A model generated the notes under the pieces. It did no database searches. It was not told the DNA's origin and saw only the letters and a list, made by a program, of their open reading frames with translations. Position numbers and translations under genes: made by a program. 14,766 nt of DNA from Bacteroidales bacterium UBA7009 (lineage in GTDB: Bacteria; Bacteroidota; Bacteroidia; Bacteroidales; Paludibacteraceae): assembly GCA_002449665.1 (NCBI GenBank), contig DJXH01000002.1:1078-15843 (forward strand). The letters are read 5' to 3'. Shown one piece after another: positions 6,135-13,425 of this stretch (positions are counted from its first letter, which is position 1; each line of letters starts with the position of its first letter).

Positions 6135-7082
6135 TTATTGATTTGCGGTTCTACTCTCCAACTCCTTTATTCGCTTGTCTTGCTCTAAAATATATAAAGT
6201 CAGTTCCTCTATCTTCTGTAGCAGAACCGTCTGCATCTCACTTACACTCATTCCTTTTTGTTGCATTTCACCGGCTGACGGAACCTCTGGCAAATGATTA
6301 TTGGCTTCTATATAACTCTTTACCTCATCTAACGAACGAAGTTTGTAATCGGCATCAAAAACAAAATCCGCACCGGTAGTATTCACTATTACCTCATTGG
6401 CACGAATAGTGCCATTTACGTCAAGCTTATAGTTCGGGGTACTCGTTCCTATACCAAAATTGCCCGCATTCATAAACCAACAATGATTCTCTGTACATAA
6501 TTCTATCTTTTGCGGACGACTTGTTGTACTATAAGCGGAAAACATCCTCAAACGAGAGAACTGCGCTTCCGGCGCATTATCTGAACCACCGGGCATTAAA
6601 TCCACTGAATTATGTACATATTCTCCCGGAGGAGTACCCAGAACCAGACTATGACTCTGCCAAAACAAATAACAATAACCCCAACCGTCTATTACATTAA
6701 GTGAGTGAAGATATACCTTACCTGCAATGTCCAATTTATATTGAGGAGAGGCAACACCAAAGCCGAAATTACCCTGAGTGAAATTATACTTATTTGCCTT
6801 GAATGACAACTGGTCGTCTGCTTCCCACTCCCCAATCTGAACATAACTGCCATCACCGAATTTTAGAAGATTTTTCTGACGGTCTGTGGCAATCGTGGTA
6901 TTACCAATCTTTAATGCTCCGTTGTTGATATGCAAACGTTCGGATGGGGCTGTCGTACCTATACCTACTTTGACACTATCAGGATGATATGTGTATAATT
7001 TTCCTGTCGCGCTGCGCCAAGATTGAGAATATACTATCTGTGCCAAGCACAAAATGAATAGCGATAATAGTTTTCGTTTCAT
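6135..7082 (-). CDS. Tail-fibre-like GIGT-repeat surface protein with C-terminal coiled coil
   Basis: This is a 315-residue exported protein (signal peptide 1-20, VYSQ). Three spaced repeats of the type GIGT--P-YKLDV-G are visible near residues 39-51, 107-122 and 209-225; they are typical of Bacteroidota proteins annotated as tail-fibre or TMF-like, which probably form trimeric beta structures. The C-terminus (about 236-311) has the matching conserved end: GADFVFDADYKLRSLDEV, NNHLPEVPSAGEM, then a coiled coil QTVLLQKIEELTLYILEQDKRIKELES. In phages this region belongs to an intramolecular chaperone/trimerisation type, but no other phage gene is near, so a host surface fibre or adhesin is likelier. 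It is the first gene of the operon with the lipoprotein (11 bases downstream) and protease. No -7 element is evident in the 50 bases before the ATG. Its first 129 bp are duplicated at 3402-3530. Confidence 0.87.
   Translation of the reverse strand: MKRKLLSLFILCLAQIVYSQSWRSATGKLYTYHPDSVKVGIGTTAPSERLHINNGALKIGNTTIATDRQKNLLKFGDGSYVQIGEWEADDQLSFKANKYNFTQGNFGFGVASPQYKLDIAGKVYLHSLNVIDGWGYCYLFWQSHSLVLGTPPGEYVHNSVDLMPGGSDNAPEAQFSRLRMFSAYSTTSRPQKIELCTENHCWFMNAGNFGIGTSTPNYKLDVNGTIRANEVIVNTTGADFVFDADYKLRSLDEVKSYIEANNHLPEVPSAGEMQQKGMSVSEMQTVLLQKIEELTLYILEQDKRIKELESRTANQ
6954..7082 (-). repeat. Direct repeat copy B (5' end of the intact fibre-like gene)
   Basis: This is the partner of 3402-3530, same orientation, 126 of 129 bases identical. 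It encodes the signal peptide and first 43 residues of the fibre-like protein. The two copies bracket about 3.4 kb that contains the protease, the lipoprotein and the variable part of the fibre gene. Confidence 0.95.
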
Positions 7083-7131
7083 TGTATTTAGATTTTATTA
7101 ATGTGAATATTTTATGAAGTATAATTACAAC

Positions 7132-7168
7132 AAAAATCATCTTCTGCGCTTGCAACGCAGAAGATGAT
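7132..7168 (-). terminator. Rho-independent terminator after the small DUF3244-like gene
   Basis: A perfect 13-bp stem (7136-7148 with 7156-7168; CGCAGAAGATGAT as right arm), with a 7-base loop, is followed on the minus strand by TTTTTGTTGT. It starts 8 bases beyond the stop of the gene at 7176 and about 50 bases before the fibre gene, so it separates the two units or acts as a leaky attenuator between them. Confidence 0.88.
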
Positions 7169-7175
7169 GGTAATG

Positions 7176-7574
7176 TTATTGAGCGACGAACTGTCCTACA
7201 AGCAGGAGATTAGAACACTGAATCTCAATTGAGTAAGATCCGGATTGAGAGAGTTGAGAGGCTGCAAAACCGACTACAGGCTGACTTAAAACTACGGAGC
7301 CTGCACTATTGCGCACAGTCATAAGAGCGGTATTAGGCGTATCGGCAGTAACAGAGAGCAGGCGACCTGCGATAGTAGCACGGAACTGATTTGGACGTGT
7401 AGGGGTATTATCATCATCAACAGGAGTATCATCAGGTATATCACCTATTATATTACCCATATTAACGATTTCAACCAACTGAATCTCCACCTCGGCATCA
7501 TCAGCACGGAGACTTAAAACTACTGTTGCTAAAAGAAAGCAACAAATAATCGGTAAGAAATTTTTTTTGCTCAT
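7176..7574 (-). CDS. Small exported protein, DUF3244-like
   Basis: I chose ATG 7574 (132 residues): it opens directly on a signal peptide (MSKKNF followed by a hydrophobic run, about 1-24) and lies some 37 bases after a -7-like element, whereas a longer in-frame start would lie upstream of that promoter. The mature protein has an acidic, Asp/Pro-rich linker (about 45-57) and then an Ig-like beta domain: QFRATIAGRLLSVTAD, LMTVRNSAGSVVLSQPV and SGSYSIEIQCSNLLLVGQF. This strand order and the final G-F-V ending resemble DUF3244 proteins, small exported Bacteroidota proteins of unknown role. Its upstream same-strand neighbour is a membrane-anchored TPR regulator, a pairing that suggests the regulator may control it. 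Family assignment is by pattern, not by search. Confidence 0.72.
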   Translation of the reverse strand: MSKKNFLPIICCFLLATVVLSLRADDAEVEIQLVEIVNMGNIIGDIPDDTPVDDDNTPTRPNQFRATIAGRLLSVTADTPNTALMTVRNSAGSVVLSQPVVGFAASQLSQSGSYSIEIQCSNLLLVGQFVAQ

Positions 7575-7610
7575 AAAACAAACATTTGAGGTTAATAATA
7601 AAATTTGCCG

Positions 7611-7618
7611 CAAATGTA
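7611..7618 (-). promoter_or_regulatory. Putative Bacteroidota -7 element for the DUF3244-like gene
   Basis: The minus strand reads TACATTTG, matching TAnnTTTG, 36 bases before the ATG at 7574. A TTG occurs upstream but closer than the ideal -33 spacing. Consensus-based inference. Confidence 0.5.
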
Positions 7619-7671
7619 TGGTAAATTTCGGAAACAATAAAAAATAAACGTGGAAATTTACTTTTATACAA

Positions 7672-7708
7672 CACACTCATTTTATGAGCATTACGGAAAA
7701 TGAGCGTG
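7672..7708 (-). terminator. Inverted repeat, possible weak terminator of the TPR regulator gene
   Basis: On the minus strand CACGCTCATTTT pairs with AAAATGAGTGTG (12 bp including one G-T), with a 13-base loop, and is followed by a short T/A-rich stretch. It is 12 bases beyond the regulator's stop. The T tract is poor, so it may instead be an operator for the downstream small gene. Confidence 0.45.
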
Positions 7709-7720
7709 GAAATTTTTATA

Positions 7721-9298
7721 TTAAATCACCCTTTCACATCCGCCTATGGCGAATTTTACCAAATAATTGTGAAACTCCTTACCATTTGAACCGACCTTGC
7801 GTGCAGTCCTGCTTTTCAGATTTCGGATTCCGTTTTCACCGTAATTTAACATACCGGAAAGGTACTTACCATTAAAGTCATTGAGCAAAATCAACACACA
7901 CAATCTAACCTCACTTTCATTCAGATTGTATATTGCTTTTAACCTACCGACAAACATATTGAATGATTTATTGACTATATCACACATAGAATCAAAATCG
8001 TTCCAACATAAATCTTTATTCAAATCGTCTGAATGAAGAAAAGCCAATCTGTTTTGCTCTATATAAACAGCCATCTCATTTATATATTTGTCATAATCTT
8101 GTTTATATAGTTTAGATTGTTCCCTAACACGATTGAGTTCTTGCTCGTAGGACTTTTTCTCATTATTCCAAACCCTACTCTTATGAGAAAACCTGTTTTT
8201 CAATATAACAGACTTTATTAACAGATACGAGATTATAAATAAAAGAATTACAACAGCTATGATAACAAAGAGAAGAAGTCCGTAGTTTGGTTTGCTATGC
8301 ATATCCTGCTCCAACAATAGTAAAGATTGTGCAAGCCTTCTATGACGTGCATCTAACTCTCGCAACATATCAGTTCGATCTGAAGCGAGTTGATTTACAC
8401 TATCTTTATTTATAGATATATCATCATGCTGAAGAATATAATACATACTAATTCTTTCTTGCAGAGATATTTTTTGTTCCAATGCTTTACGCGCGTAATA
8501 AACTGCCGAATCCTTAATGCCGAGCATAGAATAAGACTGCGCCTTTACGACTAATGTAGTTGTCTCATTATAGTTATATGCAGATAATTTGTCGGCAAAA
8601 TAAAGTGCAGAATCATACTGCTCTGTTCTTAAGTATAATTCCGCCAATGATTGTATGGCTAAAGCTTGGGCGAATGAATCTGTACTTTCGCCCAATACTT
8701 CACTCACTATGCTGATTGTTTGCTTCTTATTTCTCAAAGATGCAGATTCAAATGCCATATCATCAAGAGCATAATAGTAAGCATTGATATTTTGGGCTTC
8801 TTTAAACATTTGAGCAGACAACTCAAACATCTCGTATGATAACTCTAATTGCTTAGAAGCGTGGCACATTATCCCTATATTACAATACACGCTGCCGAGC
8901 AGGTTATAGTGTTTAGTAGTAGGACGATACCACGGCAAGCCTACGCGCTTACATAAAGGTGTCTTCGTGGCGGTATGTGTAGCGTTAATAAAACACTGCA
9001 TTGCTTCCGTTTTGCTGTTTCTACTATCAAGCATACGGCCGTAGAAATAGTTGATACGCGCATATTCGTATGGGTGGGAATGACGGTAATAAAAACGCGA
9101 AAGCACAGAATGTGCCTTCGCAAGAGAAAGACTGTCGCTATACAAACGACCGGCAGACCGCAGCGAATCTGCCTCATTGAGGGTCTGCAACGCCGCTTGA
9201 AAATCCTGACTGCTTCGGCTGCAAGAACATAGAATGCTGCAACTAAATAGCAAAAGCAAGAGCAAAACTATAGTATGTCTATCAAACGAAATAAGCAT
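7721..9298 (-). CDS. Membrane-anchored TPR regulator with coiled coil and C-terminal HTH-like domain
   Basis: I chose ATG 9298 (525 residues) because it begins a lipoprotein-like signal sequence (hydrophobic run to residue 20, then CSILCSC with Cys24 or Cys26). TPR-like helices span roughly 80-300 (for example YDSALYFADKLSAY and KDSAVYYARKALEQ). A single transmembrane helix lies at about 339-361 (LLLFVIIAVVILLFIISYLL). It is followed by a coiled coil (about 370-412) and a C-terminal domain at about 435-520 with LNESEVRLCVLILLNDFNGKYLSGML and GIRNLKSRTARKVG. That C-terminus follows the pattern of Bacteroidota TPR proteins with a LuxR-like, somewhat degenerate helix-turn-helix. The layout predicts a periplasmic sensor coupled through the membrane to a cytoplasmic DNA-binding end. 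It is read just before the DUF3244-like gene on the same strand. Target genes are unknown; the adjacent small exported protein is the first candidate. Confidence 0.82.
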   Translation of the reverse strand: MLISFDRHTIVLLLLLLFSCSILCSCSRSSQDFQAALQTLNEADSLRSAGRLYSDSLSLAKAHSVLSRFYYRHSHPYEYARINYFYGRMLDSRNSKTEAMQCFINATHTATKTPLCKRVGLPWYRPTTKHYNLLGSVYCNIGIMCHASKQLELSYEMFELSAQMFKEAQNINAYYYALDDMAFESASLRNKKQTISIVSEVLGESTDSFAQALAIQSLAELYLRTEQYDSALYFADKLSAYNYNETTTLVVKAQSYSMLGIKDSAVYYARKALEQKISLQERISMYYILQHDDISINKDSVNQLASDRTDMLRELDARHRRLAQSLLLLEQDMHSKPNYGLLLFVIIAVVILLFIISYLLIKSVILKNRFSHKSRVWNNEKKSYEQELNRVREQSKLYKQDYDKYINEMAVYIEQNRLAFLHSDDLNKDLCWNDFDSMCDIVNKSFNMFVGRLKAIYNLNESEVRLCVLILLNDFNGKYLSGMLNYGENGIRNLKSRTARKVGSNGKEFHNYLVKFAIGGCERVI

Positions 9299-9313
9299 GA
9301 TAACATCAAATAT

Positions 9314-9349
9314 CAAAATAGAGATGGTATCTTGCGATACCATCTCTAT
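9314..9349 (-). terminator. Rho-independent terminator of gcvP
   Basis: A perfect 14-bp stem (9318-9331 with 9336-9349; GATACCATCTCTAT as right arm) closes on a 4-base loop. On the minus strand it is followed by TTTTG and more T-rich sequence. It begins 16 bases past the gcvP stop and isolates gcvP from the regulator gene, whose ATG lies only 15 bases beyond. Confidence 0.9.
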
Positions 9350-9364
9350 GACAGAATTATGCCG

Positions 9365-12172
9365 TTAGCAGCAGCGTGCTACGAGGTTGCGGTCGCCGAA
9401 GCCGTTGTCAACACGGCTGACGGGAATCCAGAACTTATTGGCAGCCACCCACTCGGTAGGATAAGCGGCTTTCCGGCGGCTGTAGGAGTGATGCCACTCG
9501 TCTGCCACTACCTCATACTCGGGGTGAGGAGCGTTGAGAAGGACGTTATCCTGCTTGTCTGCACGACCGTCCTCCACTTCGCGTATCTCTTCGCGGATAG
9601 TAAGCAGAGCATCAATAAACTGATCTATCTCATTCTTGGACTCACTCTCGGTAGGCTCAACCATCAACGTCCCGTGAACGGGGAAAGAGAGCGTGGGAGC
9701 GTGGTAGCCGAAGTCCATCAGACGTTTGGCAATGTCGGTTTCGGTGATACCGATGGAGTGGAACTGGCGGCAGTCGAGGATAAGTTCGTGTCCTACGCGA
9801 CCCGTAACGCCGGTATAGACAATGCCGTAAGCATCGCCGAGTTTCTTTGCCATATAGTTAGCACTGAGGATTGCCGAAGCAGTAGCATCACGCAGAGCCT
9901 CATAGCCCATCATACGAATATATCCGTAGGAGATAAGAGCCATATTTGCATTGCCGTAAAGAGCGGACGATACGCGATTGTTATCCTCCGATGGCATACA
10001 GTCTTTCAGATGCTCTGCACAGCAGATAGCACCTACGCCGGGACCACCGCCGCCGTGAGGCGAAGCAAACGACTTATGGAGGTTAAGGTGGCATACGTCA
10101 GCACCGATAAAGCCGGGATTGGTATAACCTATCTGCGCGTTCATATTGGCACCGTCCATATACACCTGTCCGCCGTTATCGTGAATGATTTGGCACATCT
10201 CGCGGATAGCCATCTCGAAGATACCGTGAGTGGAGGGATAGGTAATCATACAACCGGCAAGAACATCTTTATTCTGCTCTGCTTTCTCGCGCCAGTCGTT
10301 GAGGTCGGTATTGCCGTTTTCGTCGCACTTAACTACCACCGGCACAAAACCTGCCTGTACGCACGAAGCGGGATTGGTACCATGGGCAGAAGCGGGGATA
10401 AGCAGCACCTTACGCTCGGTCTGACCTTTACGGCGGAGATATTCGCGAATGGTAACGAGACCCGAATACTCACCTGCTGCACCGGAAGTGGGCTGGAGGT
10501 TGCAGGCGGCAAAGCCCGTGATGGTAACAAGTTGCTGCTCAAGTTCTTCGAGCATCTCGCGGAAGCCTTCCACTTGGTCGGCAGGAGCAAGAGGATGAAC
10601 AGCCATCCAGCCCGGCATTGTAATAGGCATCATAGCCGCAGCGGGGTTGAGCTTCATAGTGCAAGAGCCGAGAGGAATCATTGAGTGAGTGAGAGAAATA
10701 TCCTTGCGGTCAAGACGTTTGATATAGCGCATCATATCGGTCTCGGTATGATATTTCTTAAACACCTCTGCCTGCATATAATCAACAGGACGGATTTTAG
10801 CCTCGTCTATAGCCCACAAGCCGGTGAAAGCCTCTTCGCTGTCTTCATACTGCGGCACGTTGTCCGTAACCTCGGCAAAGAGTTCGATAAGGTTGTTCAT
10901 ATCGTCAAGGGTAACCGTCTCGTCAAGGCTCAAGCCGACAAAGTCTTCACCATAATAGAGATTGATACCTTTCTCAAGTGCGGTTTTACGCAGACGCTCT
11001 ACATCGTTGAAACGTATCTTGAGAGTATCAAAGAACTCGGCGTTCTCCTGCTCAATGCCGTATGCCTGTAGCATCTCATTGAGATAGACGGCGCGCGAGT
11101 GGATACCTTCGGCTATCTCGCGAACACCTTCAGCACCGTGATAAACGCCGTAGAAGCCTGCCATCATAGCGCAAAGTGCTTCGGCTGTACAGATGTTGGA
11201 AGTAGCTTTCTCGCGTTTGATATGCTGTTCGCGTGTCTGCAAGGCAAGGCGATAGGCAGGGCGGTCGTGAGTGTCTTTGCTAAGACCGATGATACGACCG
11301 GGCAGTTCGCGCTTAAACTCGTCGCGAGTAGCCATATAGCCTGCGGTAGGACCGCCAAAGCCCATAGGCAGACCGAAACGCTGGGCAGTACCGCAAACGA
11401 TGTCGGCATCAAGCGGTTTCAAGAGAGCCATTGCCATAAGGTCGGCTATAACGGTTACTTTAAGTCCGGCTTCGTGGCAGGAAGCGATAAAGGCGGTATA
11501 GTCTTCCACCGAACCGTCGGCGTTGGGCAGTTGGACGATAGCACCGAAGTACTCGGCTGTCGGCACGAAAGAAGCATAGTTGCCAACCTCCATCTGTATG
11601 TCCTGACCGGAAGCACGAGTGTGGATAACACTGCGAGTGTTGGCGAAAATCTTCTCGTCCACAAACACTTTCTTCACGCCATTCTTCACCTGCTCACGGG
11701 AGCGTAGGTTGCGCATCATCGTTACGGCTTCACCGGCGGCTGTGGCTTCGTCAAGCAACGAGCAGTTGGCAAGAGGCAGCCCGGTAAGGTCGCTGACCAT
11801 AGTTTGGAAAACGAACAGTGCCTCAAGTCGTCCTTGACTGACCTCTGCCTGATAGGGAGTGTAGGATGTGTACCAAACGGGGTTTTCAAGCACGTTACGC
11901 GCAATAACGGCAGGTGTTATGGTTCCATACCATCCGCGACCGATAAGGCTCTTATACGGCAGATTTTCGGCTGCCATATCGGCGATACTGTCCAGATGTT
12001 CCTGCTCCGTAAGCGGCTCGTCAAGGTCAAGCGGCTCGGTAAGCAAGATGTCTTTGGGCATAGTCTGCTCAATGAGTTGTTCCATAGACTCGACACCCAC
12101 CTCGCGGAGCATCTGCTGTTTGTCTTCTTCGCTAAGGCCTATATGCCTCTGCTGCAAATAATTGACTTTCAT
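9365..12172 (-). CDS. gcvP: Glycine dehydrogenase (decarboxylating), P protein of the glycine cleavage system
   Basis: This 935-residue protein is the single-chain P protein. It is PLP-dependent, decarboxylates glycine and passes the aminomethyl group to the lipoyl arm of H protein in the cytosol. Length agrees with the usual fused form (about 950). The N-terminal half (1-450) carries the family start RHIGLSEED, SLLDEATAAGEA near 138-149 and GLPMGFGGPTAGY near 267-279. The catalytic C-terminal half has SMIPLGSCTMKLNP (497-510), PASAHGTNPAS (593-603), YMDGANMNAQIGY (671-683) and HLNLHKSFASPHGGGGPG (695-712), with Lys700 as the PLP Schiff-base lysine. All expected motifs are intact. The H and T protein genes are not in the window. 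It lies 53 bases after the G3E GTPase gene on the same strand and may share its transcript; a terminator follows. Confidence 0.98.
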   Translation of the reverse strand: MKVNYLQQRHIGLSEEDKQQMLREVGVESMEQLIEQTMPKDILLTEPLDLDEPLTEQEHLDSIADMAAENLPYKSLIGRGWYGTITPAVIARNVLENPVWYTSYTPYQAEVSQGRLEALFVFQTMVSDLTGLPLANCSLLDEATAAGEAVTMMRNLRSREQVKNGVKKVFVDEKIFANTRSVIHTRASGQDIQMEVGNYASFVPTAEYFGAIVQLPNADGSVEDYTAFIASCHEAGLKVTVIADLMAMALLKPLDADIVCGTAQRFGLPMGFGGPTAGYMATRDEFKRELPGRIIGLSKDTHDRPAYRLALQTREQHIKREKATSNICTAEALCAMMAGFYGVYHGAEGVREIAEGIHSRAVYLNEMLQAYGIEQENAEFFDTLKIRFNDVERLRKTALEKGINLYYGEDFVGLSLDETVTLDDMNNLIELFAEVTDNVPQYEDSEEAFTGLWAIDEAKIRPVDYMQAEVFKKYHTETDMMRYIKRLDRKDISLTHSMIPLGSCTMKLNPAAAMMPITMPGWMAVHPLAPADQVEGFREMLEELEQQLVTITGFAACNLQPTSGAAGEYSGLVTIREYLRRKGQTERKVLLIPASAHGTNPASCVQAGFVPVVVKCDENGNTDLNDWREKAEQNKDVLAGCMITYPSTHGIFEMAIREMCQIIHDNGGQVYMDGANMNAQIGYTNPGFIGADVCHLNLHKSFASPHGGGGPGVGAICCAEHLKDCMPSEDNNRVSSALYGNANMALISYGYIRMMGYEALRDATASAILSANYMAKKLGDAYGIVYTGVTGRVGHELILDCRQFHSIGITETDIAKRLMDFGYHAPTLSFPVHGTLMVEPTESESKNEIDQFIDALLTIREEIREVEDGRADKQDNVLLNAPHPEYEVVADEWHHSYSRRKAAYPTEWVAANKFWIPVSRVDNGFGDRNLVARCC

Positions 12173-12225
12173 ATTATTTAATTTGGGTTGATTATTATTT
12201 TTCTGAATAATCGGATTGATTGATT

Positions 12226-13425
12226 TTAATCAAGGCAGGCATCAAGGTCTTTGGTGATAGCCTCTTTGTCTAAATGCTGACCGATAAAGACGATTTTCTG
12301 CATACGGTCGCCGTAACGCTCGTCCCAGTCGCGCTGCAAGAGCGGGTCGCGCGCCATCATCTGCATTAGTTCTTCCTTGGGCATAGTGGCGTAGAACTCG
12401 CCTGCCTGCTTGAGGTTGAATTGCCTGCCCGCCTGCTCAAAGAGATAGCACATATCGTACTCGTCGGAGAAATAGCACATACCCTTAGCTCTGATGACGT
12501 TCTTGGGCCAACGGCGTGCCACAAAGTCGTCAAACCTGCCGAGATTGAACGGCTCGCGGCGGTAATAGACAAACGTCCCTACCCCATACTCCTCCGCTTC
12601 GCCTTCGTCATCGTGATGGTGATGATGATGCTCATCGTGGTCATCGTCATCGTCGTCATCATCATCGTGATGATGGTGATGATCGTCTTCCGCATCGCCT
12701 TCCACGCCTTGAATCCAAGCGGCACTGCCTGCCACATCGTCAAAACGGAAAGCACCGGTGTTAAGCAGTTTGTCGAAGGGCACATCACAGTAGTCGCAGT
12801 CGATAATCTCCGCCGTAGGTTGTATGGCGCGGACGATAGCACGGACGTGTTCAAGTTCGTCGTGACTTATCTCGCTCGCTTTGTTGAGCAGGATAAGGTT
12901 GCAGAACTCTATCTGCTGTATGACGAGCGAGGCAAGGTCTTCTTCGTCAAGGTCGGTGCGCTGCAAGTCGTCGCCCGAAGCGAACTCGTCCCTAAGACGC
13001 AAGGCATCCACGACGGAAACGATACAGTCAAGACGCGGATAGGGGTCTTCAGTAAACGGCACCATACGCTGATATTGGCAGATAGTCTGCGCAATAGGTG
13101 CAGGCTCACATATACCGCTGGCTTCAATGACTATATAGTCAAACTGCCTTGCGGCGCAGAGGTCGTGGAGTTGCTGCACAAGGTCCATCTTGAGCGTACA
13201 GCAGATACAGCCGTTTTGCAGAGCGACAAGGTTATCGTCCTGCTGTGCGACCACACCGCCTTTTTGTATCAGGTCGGCATCTATATTCACCTCGCCGAGA
13301 TCGTTCACTATTACGGCAAAACGTATGCCTTTTTTGTTATTCAGTATGCGGTTGAGCAGCGTTGTCTTACCGCTGCCGAGATAGCCCGTAAGAAGCAATA
13401 CGGGTATGGAATCAATAGTTTGCAT
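12226..13425 (-). CDS. G3E-family (CobW/COG0523-type) GTPase with His/Asp-rich metal-binding insert
   Basis: The ATG at 13425 gives 399 residues; an in-frame TTG ten codons earlier is less likely. G3E GTPases deliver metals, often zinc or cobalt, to client proteins. Seen: Walker A GYLGSGKTT (14-22), the metal-site motif CICC (73-76) within QNGCICCTL, EASGICEP (101-108, the Glu-rich switch of the family), and NKAS at 181-184 in the place of the guanine-specifying NKxD. There is a long linker with alternating His and Asp runs at 249-274, and a CobW C-terminal domain (about 283-385, FVYYRREPFNLGRF). The insert should bind Zn, Ni or Co. The gene starts inside the end of the upstream DUF2723 gene (14-base overlap), implying coupled translation. 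The client metal and protein are unknown; I see no obvious Zur site. Confidence 0.92.
   Translation of the reverse strand: MQTIDSIPVLLLTGYLGSGKTTLLNRILNNKKGIRFAVIVNDLGEVNIDADLIQKGGVVAQQDDNLVALQNGCICCTLKMDLVQQLHDLCAARQFDYIVIEASGICEPAPIAQTICQYQRMVPFTEDPYPRLDCIVSVVDALRLRDEFASGDDLQRTDLDEEDLASLVIQQIEFCNLILLNKASEISHDELEHVRAIVRAIQPTAEIIDCDYCDVPFDKLLNTGAFRFDDVAGSAAWIQGVEGDAEDDHHHHHDDDDDDDDDHDEHHHHHHDDEGEAEEYGVGTFVYYRREPFNLGRFDDFVARRWPKNVIRAKGMCYFSDEYDMCYLFEQAGRQFNLKQAGEFYATMPKEELMQMMARDPLLQRDWDERYGDRMQKIVFIGQHLDKEAITKDLDACLD
12604..12681 (-). repeat. Low-complexity CAT/GAT trinucleotide tract encoding the His/Asp insert
   Basis: About 78 bases made almost only of CAT/CAC and GAT/GAC codons encode five His, nine Asp, then a mixed stretch and six His. 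The tract is in frame and could expand or contract by slippage in steps of three bases without breaking the gene. Confidence 0.9.

Noticed and set aside
6135..7082. Tail-fibre-like protein as a sign of a prophage
   Set aside because: It has a signal peptide and sits in an operon with a lipoprotein and a secreted protease; no capsid, terminase, portal or integrase gene is present.
3402..7082. Direct repeats considered as the ends of a transposon or integrative element
   Set aside because: The repeats are coding sequence of the fibre gene leader, are not inverted, have no flanking short target duplication that I could see, and enclose no transposase or integrase.
9275..10684. A long open frame of 469 codons on the + strand opposite gcvP
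   Set aside because: It lies antisense to a full-length gcvP with all motifs intact. Its product has no recognisable domain and the opening is explained by codon bias of the GC-richer real gene.
12604..12681. Repeated triplets considered as a CRISPR-like or minisatellite array
   Set aside because: The repeats are in-frame His and Asp codons inside a gene, with no unique spacers.
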